This document shows, one piece after another, positions 12,161 to 23,241 of a stretch of 60,000 nucleotides of DNA. Position numbers and translations under genes: made by a program. Source of the stretch: Apostichopus japonicus (taxonomy: Eukaryota; Echinodermata; Holothuroidea; Aspidochirotida; Stichopodidae); contig NC_092581.1 in NCBI RefSeq assembly GCF_037975245.1, positions 11,747,303 to 11,807,302 of the forward strand, written 5' to 3'. Every line of letters starts with the position of its first letter. Position 1 is the stretch's first letter. Below the pieces are notes generated by a model. It saw nothing but the letters and a program-made list of their open reading frames with translations, had not been told where the DNA came from and made no database searches.

Positions 12161-13219
12161 CAGTCTTAGATACATACTAATGTTACCGCTTTTAACACGT
12201 TTTCATGATACACCGTTATAACACTTGACCACCCATCATATGAATCAGTGCTACGAATTATTCGAAACAGTACACAAGTTAGTGTTTTCTGGGGTTTTAT
12301 TGTTGCAAATCTAGCGTTTATTTGTCACATGTCGCTGGTCACCCTGGCAAAAAAGTTTTCTCATTGACTTTGTACACGCTACAACTCCCAAATTTCCACG
12401 TTGACTTTGTACACAGAATATCCTGCTAGCAGAATATCCTGCTAACTTCAGGTGGGTCACTTATACTGTGAGCATGAGCAAATCACAAGCTCTCAAAGAA
12501 CCACGTAAAGTAAGTAGAATTCATTTAAGAAAAAGCTACATTTTTGAAAATAAAATTGATTTAAAAAGTGCTTCAAAGTATCACCATTTTACATCTAAGC
12601 ACCTTAGGCACTTGAAAATTTTCCAAAGGGGGAGGGGGACAGCCCCTTCCCTTAAACCCCTCCCCCATATCAGTCACGCAATAAATGTCCCCGATTTCAG
12701 TCACGAAAATATGGTCACCTTATCATAGGGCGCGAAATTCGTCGATAAGTTCGCAGACAGTCATCAGAATAGGCGAATTAACCTTCGCTAGACTGTTTGA
12801 ATGAGACCTAGACAGTGCAAAAGAAGGGCCCGAAGGGGGAATGATAACATCTTTTGTTGATGGGGGGGGGGGTGGTTACACTCCCAGGCAAGTCAGATAT
12901 CATGCTGATCATCTTTGAATACTGACAGAAAGAGCATAGTCTATTCAGATTTTTAAAGAGTATTATCGATGACTTTTTCAGTGATCTGTTTTATCGTTAA
13001 TAATACCTATGTGGAAATAACATAAAACGTCAGCTAACTAGAGTGACCATCTGTACCCTACATTGCTGACACAATACCCGATTTGCCACAGCTTGTCATG
13101 CAAACTGTTTGGTATGTCTTTTGTACTAGCTTAGTCTGCCCCACCAATCAGACCCTTCGCCCCCCCCCCTTTGCCCCCCCCCCCAGATGGAAAAGTCTGG
13201 CTACGCCACTGGTTAGGCC

Positions 13220-13471
13220 TCACTCATCTGGAGTATGCTGTGCAGGCTTTGAACCCATAGTTTGCTAATGATAAGGAAGTACTCGAGAATGTCCAGATGA
13301 GGGCTACTAGGATGACTAGTTCATTAAATGGTGTTTCTTATTATAGGCGGTTACAGCTGTTGAATCTCACCACACTGGAGCTTATAGGTTACGTGGTGAC
13401 TTGATTCAGGTTTTCAAGATTATGTATGGTTTTGTCAATCCAATGCCTTTTGCATGTTTGCTAATAGTAGG
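13220..13471 (+). pseudogene. Non-LTR retrotransposon fragment, continuation after the hAT insertion
   Basis: Plus-strand frames contain THLEYAVQALNP, then VLENVQMRATRM, RLQLLNLTTLE and IQVFKIMYGFVN. These are the conserved C-terminal stretch of LINE reverse transcriptases, broken by stops and frameshifts. It continues the fragment that ends at 581, and a second hAT-type element interrupts it at 13472. Confidence 0.75.
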
Positions 13472-14113
13472 CAAGGGCGGCGGAAGCACTTTTAATCTGG
13501 GGGGGGGGGCACCGACATTAAAGGGCACTTTGCAGAAATTCGATTGCACTGATGCAGCCTTATATTTAGTACCCTTCATAACTCTTATTGTATTATCTTA
13601 TATGTGTATACACATCACTCCATCAAGGCACCCCCCCCCCCTCAAAGAAAATATGCATACTTGTACTGCAATATCCAATGTGCAAATTGGTAAACAAGTT
13701 TTCTTTTGAGACAAAATGAGGTGATATCATGCTTGTTGCTAGTGTAGGAATCTTCCGAATTAGACATTATTTCTTGTTTATATCATAACAATTTTTTTCC
13801 ATTCGCAATAGCTTTGAGTTTGACCCACAGAAATTCATTAAAAGTCAGGGGCGTAGCAAAGATTTGCAAAGTTGTATGCACGACTATCTGAGCGGAGCGC
13901 CACCATCGGTTGGCGCGGAGCGTACAAGAAAATTTTTGGTTTTACAAACCCCTCAGATGGCCGGAAACGGCCCTTCCCGAGTGTTCATTCTGGTTCCCTA
14001 GCCTCTTGCTAACTTGAGACACCTCAATTTTTATGTAGAAAAAGGGCACATTTTTAACCTGAGGAAAAGTGGGGGGCACGTGCCCCCTGTGCCCCCCGGT
14101 TCCGCCGCCCTTG
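13472..14113. mobile_element. hAT-type non-autonomous element, 642 bp
   Basis: The ends CAAGGGCGGCGGAA and TTCCGCCGCCCTTG form an inverted repeat. The octamer ATAGTAGG flanks both sides (13464-13471 and 14114-14121), a perfect 8-bp target duplication inside the LINE remnant. The interior includes GAGCGGAGCGCCACCAT, shared with the element at 6813, and CAGGGGCGTAGCAAAG near 13849, which may mark a further nested fragment. No transposase was seen. Confidence 0.88.
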
Positions 14114-14121
14114 ATAGTAGG

Positions 14122-14290
14122 CCTAGTTCTACCAGAGGTCATTGCCTTAAACTCCAAAAGTCACAAAGTAGGTTTAATATTCGGCATAACCTTTTTCTAA
14201 TAAGGTTGTGAATGAGTGGAACGGTTTGCCTGAGAAAGTTGCACAGAAGTATGCATGCAAGGAGATCTGCAGGCCCTGTTCCCGGAATTG
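14122..14290 (+). pseudogene. Non-LTR retrotransposon fragment, 3' end
   Basis: After the second element, broken frames read through LNSKSHK and then WNGLPEKVAQK, resembling the WNSLPE motif near the C-terminus of LINE ORF2 proteins. This closes the retrotransposon remnant that hosts the transposon nest. Confidence 0.6.
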
Positions 14291-14299
14291 GGTAGAGGC

Positions 14300-15403
14300 G
14301 CCTTCCAGAATGTGACGGGTATACTGAAGGGAAAACTATGCATTTTTAAGTCGTAATCTTCATGCCCGTCAACATTCTCTACTAAGAGCCCATCCCTGTC
14401 CGTAAGTTTTACAAACAGGCCTGACCCGAAGAACGGGGATCAGAGGGGGATTCAGACCCGGTGCAATTACGGGAGTCCGAGAAATGCTTGGGTAAAAAAT
14501 AATGTATTCTCATTTTCATTACAAACTGTTTCTAAAAAAAAAAAAAAGTGTAACAGACTATATTTTCAGGTGTCTGGTAATTCTATAAATACCGTGTTTA
14601 TAGCTACATAACAAGTTCATGGACCCGAACATTTTAACACAACGTTAAATTTATACTTTGATCATGCTTGACTAATTGAGGCTGTCTTGGGCTATATAAC
14701 ACTTTGCAGAAAAGTTCAGCAAACGCCAATTCAAATATGCCCGCGTAAGACTTTCAGTTTCTAAGCAAAAGGTTGCTCGTGTCGATCCTTTAGCCGTTTT
14801 GTGCATATACGTAGTTCCACGACAACTTGTAATATGAGGAAGAGAGAGTTAGGCAATGACTGGGATTTCCCTGTAGCATATTTTCAGACATAGGGACGAA
14901 GGCAATGAGAGGTGTATTTAGGTTTGTTTTGTCGTTGAGTTATGTGTATGAGCAATGGGAGTCTACAAGGTCGATCCTTGTGGAACCTCCTTGGGTATGA
15001 GCATACAGACTTTGTACTTAGTGGTACAATGGAGGTACAAATTTATAACCAAACTGTCATTGGTTGTCATTATATAATATAACAGCAGAGAGTGGGCAGA
15101 CTGTTATCTAGATCTCTCGGTCAATGTATACTTTGATAATGCTTGACTACTTGAAACAAATGATAAACAGTTGAACTGGAAAGTCCCGATTTCGACGTAG
15201 TGCAATAGCTCGTTCAGTTTGATAATGTTTAGTAATGTTTTATGCATAGCCGTTGAAGTTTCATTTTACATGACTTGGGTTAGCTATTGAAAACGCTTTG
15301 AAATCATTGACGAAATTCGGTTCAGTCTAAAGTCATCGAAGTATATTGAAGGATATCTACGTTAGTGACAAACTTAATTCATTGAAATATAAGAGCCGCT
15401 CAC
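14300..15403. other. Intergenic region and putative 5' flank of gene A
   Basis: No coding signal was seen. An AT-rich TATATAATAT stretch lies at 15071-15080, about 330 bp before the first ATG of gene A, but I cannot show it is a promoter. The leader has an in-frame TGA 21 bp before the ATG at 15404. Confidence 0.4.
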
Positions 15404-18400
15404 ATGGGAAAACTACAGAAGAAAGAAGATCTCAGAGAAACTCCTTGCAGGAAGAAGCTGGTCCTTGCTCTGGATAAAGTGGTAACATCTTATGCATTGG
15501 TTGTAATTACGCTAGGAATTAAGCTAGATTTTACAGCTGAGTTTGATCATCTTTTCGAAGGCTAGGCTTTGTTATTCCCCATATGGATGACAAAATTAGG
15601 CCATTGGCTTAACTATAGTCAAGCTACATATGCTATAATGTAAATGCTATATATCGAAAATATCCGAATAATTTTGTTACAGGTGAATAATAGGCCTATA
15701 GTCTACTTACCTGAAAAGCGTCTGCGGCTGTGAAATGCCATGAATAGAACGACAGTGAACAGTGGAGGTATAAATTAAGAGCCGGGTGTTGGGGGAGGGG
15801 GGGGGGGGGCTGGTCGGGGAAACTGCACCTGTCATGATGATAGCCTCACCTTTCTCCAAATAGAGTCGGCTTGAATTACCCCAGGGCAGCTCTCTCTCTC
15901 TCGCTCTAATTTCTAAAATTCTTTGGGTTCTGGCCTATACGTTAATTCATCAGGGCGGATGTTAATTGTCTCCCCAGCCCTCCACCCTTCCCCTTCCCCT
16001 TCCCCATACCACAACCACCACTCGTTATGCTATAAACCGATACACACCGGCCATATCACTTAAATACAAATGATGTGTTAGTATGCTATCATTACTATTA
16101 TGGTGCACGTTGTTACGGCTTTAGCCGTGTTATACGCGAAACATCAATAACGACGTAAACAAACAATGGCGGAAACGTTTATTTCCCCGTGCTATGCATA
16201 GCTCTGCATATCATTAACATTCCACATATCGTTGGTGTAAAATGCAGACATTATGGTTAGTGTAAAATGCAGGCTAAGATATCACACACGTGAATAATTA
16301 AAATAAAGTATTAAAATTAAAGAAGGCTTAAGATATCCATAGACAATTCTTCATCAAATGGGCACATTTTATTTTCCATTAGGGCACATTTGATATTTTG
16401 GGAAAATGTGGGAGGCAGGTTCCCGCTGCTCCGACATCCTCCCCTCACCTTTGAAATCCTGACCACGCCACTGGTAAAAATTCACAGGCATGTAGCCTGT
16501 AACCTAGCTTTTAACATATGTACGTGTTCTTGTTCAGACACCTTTTTTTGTTTTCCATCTTCAGGTTTCATCCAAGAAGTCACTGACCAAGGAGAGTCAG
16601 GTTACTGATCTCGAGGGAACCTGCGATGTTACGGTGTGGGTTAAAGCATGTAATCAGCTCATAGAAGTTATGGAAAAACTTCTCGAAGACTCGACTCCGT
16701 TGAGACAACCAGTCAATGAGTCAGTCAACCCGGTATGTAATAATAATGTACATTAAAAACATCATATGTTATAGTTACATTATAAGAGTGGAATTAAAGA
16801 ATGTAAAGGGTTTGTATTTAGTTGTAGAAATACTACTTTATTGTACAAAGTGTTTTGACTCCACTAAACACATGACATAGGGTGTGATATGTAACACGCT
16901 TTATTACAATATATTATGACAACGAGTGTGAAATGTGATTGAATAGATGAATAGATTTGAGTGGCGGGGTGGTGGGGGGGGGGACTGTTGATTATAATTT
17001 CACCTCAAATCGTTCTGATCCTTCATTCATTCTGCACCACAAATTATGATGTTAGTGAGAAAGGAGGGTTAGAGGGACTGGGAAGGAAGAACGGTAAGGG
17101 AAGCATTATGGACTAGCATTATGATTCATTTCGATATCTCCGAGTATCGATAACTTCTTCTTCTTCTTCTTTAGGGCCATCGTAAAACTATCAAACACTC
17201 AATGGATCTACAGACTGTAAAGACAAAGCTGAATAGAGGAAGTTATCGGGCTCCTACAGAATTTGGTGATGACGTTCGTCTCATTTTCAAGAATTCCCAA
17301 AAAATGAATAAGAATAAAGATTCGGAGGTATGTCTCAGTTACCTGTATATGTAGCCTAAGAAGGTAAATTTAATATTACATTGCATAGCCTTGCTGAATA
17401 ACACATTTCAGGTCATATCATGTAGAATAAAGCTCTATTGTATTTATTGGAGTTACGCTTAGTTAAATATATAGCTGGTGTCCAAAAAAATGTAACTAAA
17501 TAAGTAACAGATATTACTCACATGCACATTAAACTTCACGGTGAAAATATACACACTTGAAAGCTTATATGTTATTTAAGTTCAAGTTTGTTAAAACATT
17601 AGCAAATTAATTACAACCAATTGATCACTAATAACCCACAGTTGTAATTTCTCTTAAGTGAAATAATTTGCATAAGAAGTGCTGAACAGATTTGTGGCCA
17701 TATATGATCCCTTGCGTGTTATCGTTGTACCCATTGTTTATATTTCTTTTTCTTTTTTTTTCGGAAGAAAAAAAATGGTTTATCGTTAATCAAAGTATAT
17801 ATGGTTTAGCTTAAAACAAAAATTAGTAACATTATAATGGACTTTCCCCCACATGAATTTTCTTGCATAAATATTGAAGCCCCAATTATGTTTCTTCGGT
17901 CTGTTCTTTTTAGATCTATGGCAAGATTCAGAGACTGTCAAGACTTTTTGAGGACAATTTCACCGGCATCTTGCAAAATTTGGAAACTGAAGTGAATCAT
18001 AATACACCGAGAAGATATGAGAGGTACATATAGGCCTACCTTATATATGCTGTTAGGCACAACAAACATTATGTAATGATAACAAAACAGATAGATAAAA
18101 GGTGCCAACTACATTATGGTTGTTTACAACGCCTCGACTTTAATTAACCACCCGAAAGTGTTTAACATGGCATATACGCGTCCAAGTACAGTCAACAGGA
18201 TGAGAGAGACCTCGACGACCACTTCCAATTAACGAAGAGTCTGCAGGGCAGAACCGACTAGGGGAAACTGGGGGAAGCATTATGATTGAGGGGCGAGTCG
18301 TTCAGTCTGCCACCTCACCCCACTCACACCCTTTGCGCCGCCACTGCTCATATTAATGTATATTTTGTAATCCTTGTTGTTGTTTTTCCTGTGACCAGGG

Positions 18401-21400
18401 ATGTGGATGTTGATGGTGCCAATCTGATGGTTGACAAGGCGAAGAATGGATCTAAGACAAAACGAAGCTCAGGGTCGCAGCCAATCAAGAAACACTCATT
18501 CGACGATGATGATGACTCAGTGAGCTGTAGAAAGAAAAACAGTGTCAAACGGCGAAGATATTCACCAACTGAAGAACCATCCTTCAGTTGCAAACTTGTA
18601 AGAATTTTAAATATTTCAGCCCCAACGTACCAGAGAAACTGTCGTCTCTGATTGTGTAACTAAAATACCGTAATCACAGTCTATAGTGTTAGCACTGAAA
18701 TGGAGGATGCAGCAGGATTTATAGCATATGTTACGGATACGGTTAAATGGCATATATATCTGGGTGAGAAAAATTAAAAGCCTAAACTAAGCTCTTTCAA
18801 GGTGGTGTTACCTTCTCAAAGCAAAAGACACGTCATTCTTAGGAAATAATGCACGTTTTGCAATCACATATATATCGATAGTGTTGATGTCGATTGCTGT
18901 TACCATTTGTTTATGACTTCTGTTTCGATAAAAGTAAAAGTATCCTTCTTTCTTTAGATCTCCATTATGTATTTGCATTTTATAAACCTCATTGTTCAGC
19001 ATCTGATACCAGTCTTTGGAGGGTATATGAAGAATAAATCAAAACTGAAGTTTCTGTTTGAGAAGTCCATCCTAGTTACATTTTTTGTTTAGTATTTTAT
19101 AATCCGAAAGTTCAAAACAAAAATGTCTAACGTACATATGCCACTATATATAGGAGACACCTAGATGACATCACATGTTGTACAAGTCTTCTCCTTCAGT
19201 CTCCTTGAAGTCGTTGTTTTTCGTCCTTTTTGTTCTTTTTTCACCCCTCAGGATTCCTCCATCACTGAATCACCAGCCAAGAAGGGACGGAGTTCGAGGA
19301 CCCATGATGTTAAGGCTTGGATTGGAGTATGCACACGGCTCTTAGATATAATATTTGACATGGAAGACTCTGTTCCGTTTAGACAACCAAAGGGTTATTC
19401 AATCGACTCGGTAGGTAATGGGAAGGTAATGGAAAGGTACATTATTCTTTAGGGTGTTGGCAGAGTTTGTCGAGAACCAGGCCCGTCTCTGAAGTCGATT
19501 GTGCCACAGGAACGCCTTTTTTAAAGTTTTATTGTTTCCATATGTATATTCCGTATATCATACAATGTTTTTCCTGAGTCCTTCTTTATATAATATATAT
19601 TATATATAGGATAGAGCCACCAGTGAGCCCGTTCCTTTAATTTCTCGCAGGCCTGTGTGAGTGGAGGTATATGTGTGGCTATCGTATCGTATTCAGACCG
19701 GGCAGAAGATGGCATGTCCCTCCCTGGCAGACTTCTGCCCCCGCCCTTCTCATGTGTATCAAAACTTTACAAGTTACAGGACATTGTTTTCCCCTTCCTT
19801 AATTTATTGGGGGCCCTTCAACTCAGAATTCCTGGCTATGGGCCTGATATTATTGGCAAAATATGCTTAGTGTATGAACTTGAGGGGATGGTAGGTCTAC
19901 AATTAATAATGAACGTCGAAGATAAGGTCTCATTTATGAAACGATGTGTCGGATTGGCCTCACTTTCCCTTTGGGAAACAGGCCATGTTTTGCTTTTTGG
20001 CAATCAAGGAAAGAATGTTCACTTATAGATTATTGGTTATAGGATATAAGAGTTTCGTTATATTGAGAAGGATGCGGCACAGGGGGGAAGGGGGAGGCGG
20101 GCTCGGTTTGTGGCGGAGATTAGGGTCAGGAAAATGTTCAATTATGAAATACGGTTTAACAAGTTATTAATTACTTCTGTTTCATTAGGATAAGCGTGAA
20201 GTCATTAAACATCCCATGGATTTACAGACTGTAAAGGATAATCTGAGTACAGGAATCTATCGGGATCCCATAGAATTTGCGAAAGATATTCGTCTAATTT
20301 TCAATAATTCCAAAGCAGTTAATACCAAGAAGAAGTCAGAGGTATGTATCAGTTACCACACTTTCACTTAAAACAAATCAGGTTTATGAACAAATATTTG
20401 TTTATGACTGTAAAGAGATCTCATGTATCGTGTCTAACGGATAAAGGGGTGGGTGGGTGGGGATGGAACACGCAAACAAAAGGCTGAAAGGGGAGGGGTG
20501 CAATCACGTGTAATTCCACCAGAACATTCAAGGGGAGCAGCCCCGACACTGACATACACCTTAACTGTTTCAAAACGTTGCAACACAGCACCGAGTTTCA
20601 TCTAATCATCCTCGGATGTTACCAAACTTTCTCAATAGGGAGGGTACACCTCTTGAATGCCTCCCGTAAAACGACGTAACATCGTAGCCCCTCAGTTCAT
20701 AAAATGTGGCTAGGCCCCTGATTAGGGATAGCTAGTGTAACACTCATTAGCGTCGAGCAGAGGGCATGGAATACGAATCTTACCGAGGTGGTTGATGTAA
20801 ATGTTAGGCTATATATGAATCCTATAAATTACAGATTGGCCCATGCACTCCACACATAAACGATTATAAAGTTTCTAAATGATATTCCGTTAATTTATAT
20901 TGAATCATAATAATTCAGATTTGACATCTCTGGGCGTTTCATTTGGCGACCTAGAGGCTTGATGACGACTTTTATGATGGGATGTTATTTGAAAACTGGT
21001 GATTGGGGCAAGCATCTCTAGAAAATATTATATACTACTAATTAAGCAAATTGCTCCAAAGAGCCAATAACAAGTGAAGCCAAGATTCATGAAAATACCC
21101 TAATATATATATCTCTTTATCCTATTCTTTCAGATCTATGAGCAGACCGTAAATCTTTCAAAACTCTTTGAGGAAAACATCATAGACATCATACAAACTT
21201 ACAAAAACGCAATGAATCAAAATGCATCGAAAACGAAGGACGAGAGGTAGGCCTACATACCTACCATAGGCTAAGACACAGCAGACGTAATTGCTTCAAT
21301 AAAATGATGTTTAGCTAGGACACCAAGTTGGGTCAATTTTCGTTTAACATTTCTAATATCATGTCATGCTTGTAAGCACTTGTATACTTAACAATAAAAA

Positions 21401-23241
21401 AATAAACTGTTAGCAAACTGCTTATCCACTATAAAGCGTGCGTAAGAGAATGTGTAAAAATCAGTGGGCCTGACATTTCGATCCTAGCAGGATCTTCTTC
21501 AGGATCGAAACGTCAGGCCCACTTACTTTTACATACTTGTCTACTTGACAGTATGACCATTATAAATATCCTGTTTCTATCACATAAAGATTAGGAACTA
21601 TAGTTCCACTCTCAGTACGATGTTTTGAAGCATGTTTTGTGAGAACAATATAGAGTGATATTAGCCTTGCAAAGTTTTACCAAGTGGTTCTAAATCCAAT
21701 AGAATTACGTATTTTATATATATATTATATGTATAGACAGTGGCGTAGGAAGGTACTTTTGAGTGGGGGGGCTGAAGACTGATGGCCGGCCTGGGGGAGG
21801 GGTCTAAGGGGAGGGGGTGTCCCCCTCCCCTTTGGAATTTTTTTGCATTTCCAGGTGGCCTCAGATGCAATTTGGTGCTCCAAATGAGATTTTTTTTCTC
21901 ATTTGGAAATGAAAAAGGGGTTTTCTGACTTGCGAAGCGGGGGGGCGGAATGATACTTCCGCCCCTCCACATTTTTCACCGGGGGGCTGGCGCCCCCCAG
22001 CCCCCCGGTTCCTACGCCCTTGTGTATAGACATACTTTGTATATTTGATTTAAAATAGTGAAAATGGTTACTTTAAAAGTTTAACGCAAGCCACAGGAAA
22101 TAATGGAAAGCATTAAATGAAACTTGTTTTTTGGTCACCAAAATTTAAAACAAGCTTTCCCCTTACAGCAATACTAACATTTGAAAGAGAGCATACACAT
22201 CATTATCTCAAAGAAGAAAGAAAAGGCCCGAGGAAACAATTAAAACAAAAGAATAGGCTCTACCAGTCACATCATAATCAGTTTTAGTTATCGGAGAAAC
22301 GTCATGTTGTTACACGTTTGTTGTTCTTGGTCTTTACACATTCGCTATATATTTTACCGTTAGATACCGTACATAACGTTATACCTCAAAATATTGACAT
22401 AGTTTTACTTGTCCTTTTCTTTCACTTTTTATCACTTCGTTTACCCTCTCTATACTTTCTTAGCAAGCAGCTGCCTCCACCAAGGAAATCGAATACCGAC
22501 GTGACTTGTATAAGTGATGCAATTCATGAGCGAGACAAACCAGGGACATCCGGTACATCTAGAATCCCAAGCAGGTCAAGCCCCAAACGAGGTATCGTAT
22601 GCTATGTTATTTCTCTTCTCTGAAGCATTTAGGATTGAAAACTGTAAGGTTGATGGTCGTGTATTTCCCCTGTTAGCTGGGCCTCTGTACAGGGGATGTT
22701 ATTCGCCTTGTTTCTTTCCCGTACTCAAGAGATCATTGACTGACGCATTCAATCCCTATCTGCATGACTGACGGGGTGGGTGGGGATAGAGCAGGGGGCA
22801 CTGTTCCGGAGACGGTCAGATGCATTACCGGGCTTGAGGAACTATGGGATAGAGAAGAATTTTCATTTTCGCAATCCATTGAGGAAAATGAATACTTCAC
22901 GAAAGGAGCTCGGTGACATAATTTACCGGAGAGGGGCTGGTTGGTAAGAGCTGGCTCTCGGTGCCCCATGTCTCTCTGACACGTATGATGATGATGATGA
23001 TAATGATGGTCGCGTAGTGTTTGTTAATTAATGGTGCGCGTTTATTGAATTTGGTATTACTGCAGTAATCAACGGCGTTCCACTGATATATGGACGTGGT
23101 GATCACGTGTCAGACGAGAGTGACGATGAGTACGAGTACGTTTTATCAAGCAAAGATTCCAGCTACGAAGATCGAAACACGGAGGAGCAATACCGCTATA
23201 CAGATGATGCTATTGAAATGATTTCATCGGAAGGGGAATAG
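15404..23241 (+). CDS. Compact double-bromodomain protein related to BRWD/PHIP second bromodomain (gene A)
   Basis: Ten exons assemble with consistent GT-AG sites and phases: 15404-15481, 16565-16732, 17175-17327, 17914-18023, 18399-18597, 19252-19410, 20189-20341, 21134-21246, 22464-22591 and 23066-23241 (TAG). They total 1437 nt and encode 478 residues. An in-frame TGA just upstream supports the start [12 protein letters not shown]. The order is a basic leader, bromodomain module 1 (about residues 45-165), an Asp-run and KRRR linker that could act as a nuclear signal, module 2 (about 255-370), and a Ser/Pro-rich then acidic tail ending ISSEGE. Both modules match the second bromodomain of human BRWD/PHIP (DSxPFRQP, PMDxxTVxxxL, YxxPxEFxxDxRLIF, SxLFE). 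WD40 repeats, the CryptoTudor part and BD1 are absent. A nuclear acetyl-lysine reader role is inferred. Transcription is untested. Confidence 0.85.
16565..18023 (+). other. Gene A bromodomain module 1 (three exons)
   Basis: Exons 16565-16732, 17175-17327 and 17914-18023 encode the module. The ZA region reads [10 protein letters not shown], where Leu replaces the usual shelf Phe. Helix B to the BC loop reads [15 protein letters not shown]. The residue at the acetyl-lysine anchor position is Asn (codon 17307-17309), preceded by Met where Tyr is usual. Helix C reads [10 protein letters not shown]. The exon phases are the same as in the other two modules. This is the most divergent of the three. 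Confidence 0.85.
19252..21246 (+). other. Gene A bromodomain module 2 (three exons)
   Basis: Exons 19252-19410, 20189-20341 and 21134-21246 encode the module. It has the shelf DSVPFRQP, the core [12 protein letters not shown] and [17 protein letters not shown], then AVNT with Asn (20321-20323) at the anchor position, and [10 protein letters not shown] in helix C. The middle exon is close to gene B exon 36652-36804 at both DNA and protein level, closer by eye than to module 1. This suggests exchange or duplication between the two genes. Confidence 0.87.
21410..21540. repeat. Dispersed palindromic repeat (CCTGACRTTTCGATCC family)
   Basis: It begins TTAGCAAACTGCTTATCCA, passes GGGCCTGACATTTCGATCC and GCAGGATCTTCTTC, then reads back as GGATCGAAACGTCAGGCCC and ACTTACTTTTACA, forming a hairpin of about 40-bp arms. 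A second full copy lies at 54664-54818 in a malic enzyme intron and a fragment near 4550. This indicates a miniature inverted-repeat family. Confidence 0.8.
21738..22022. mobile_element. hAT-type miniature element, 285 bp, in a gene A intron
   Basis: The left end is CAGTGGCGTAGGAA and the right end is TTCCTACGCCCTTG. TGTATAGA flanks both sides (21730-21737 and 22023-22030), a perfect 8-bp target duplication. It lies in the intron between 21246 and 22464. G/C homopolymers make the interior strongly self-complementary. The frame across it on the minus strand is not a gene. Confidence 0.9.
22895..22980 (+). repeat. Dispersed repeat copy 1 (CTCGGTGACATAATTTA family)
   Basis: GAAAGGAGCTCGGTGACATAATTTACCGG...GGCTCTCGGTG resembles 25140-25210 (GAAAAGGGATCTCGGTGACATAATTTAGCGG...GGCTCTCGATT). 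The family is unknown. This copy lies in the last intron of gene A. Confidence 0.6.

Larger units (their letters stand above)
1518..12457. mobile_element. Foldback-like giant element with 9-bp target duplication
   Basis: The terminal inverted repeat begins ACCCACCTGAAGTTAGCAGG and is identical over 41 bp at 1518-1558 and 12417-12457. The 9-mer CACTTATAC flanks both sides (1509-1517 and 12458-12466). Inside the ends lie arrays of a ~182-bp tandem repeat: about 14 units on the left and about 4 in opposite orientation on the right. Together these form a very large foldback structure around about 7 kb of DNA without recognisable genes. A 9-bp duplication fits Mutator-like or foldback families (family knowledge). 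No transposase was recognised, so superfamily assignment is open. Confidence 0.85.
1197..12722. mobile_element. Second-level DNA transposon, probably hAT-like
   Basis: TAAGGTGACCA at 1202 is mirrored by TGGTCACCTTA ending at 12722. The heptamer TCATAGG lies at 1190-1196 and again at 12723-12729, consistent with a target duplication. Five extra bases (CCCGG) sit between the left heptamer and the inverted repeat, so the left boundary is uncertain by a few bases. The inner ends share several CCCCGAT motifs. Its own DNA is only about 560 bp because a third element interrupts it at 1518-12457. No transposase was seen. Confidence 0.72.
582..13211. mobile_element. hAT-type DNA transposon (outermost of a nest), interrupted
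   Basis: The left end reads CAGTGGCGTAGCCAG and the right end reads CTGGCTACGCCACTG, a clear terminal inverted repeat. The octamer GTTAGGCC lies directly outside both ends (574-581 and 13212-13219), a perfect 8-bp target-site duplication typical of hAT elements. The interrupted LINE reading continues on the other side, which confirms insertion. The element's own DNA is about 1.1 kb (582 to about 1196 and about 12730 to 13211), G/C-homopolymer rich at its ends. No transposase was recognised, so it is probably non-autonomous. The remainder is younger inserted DNA. Confidence 0.88.
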
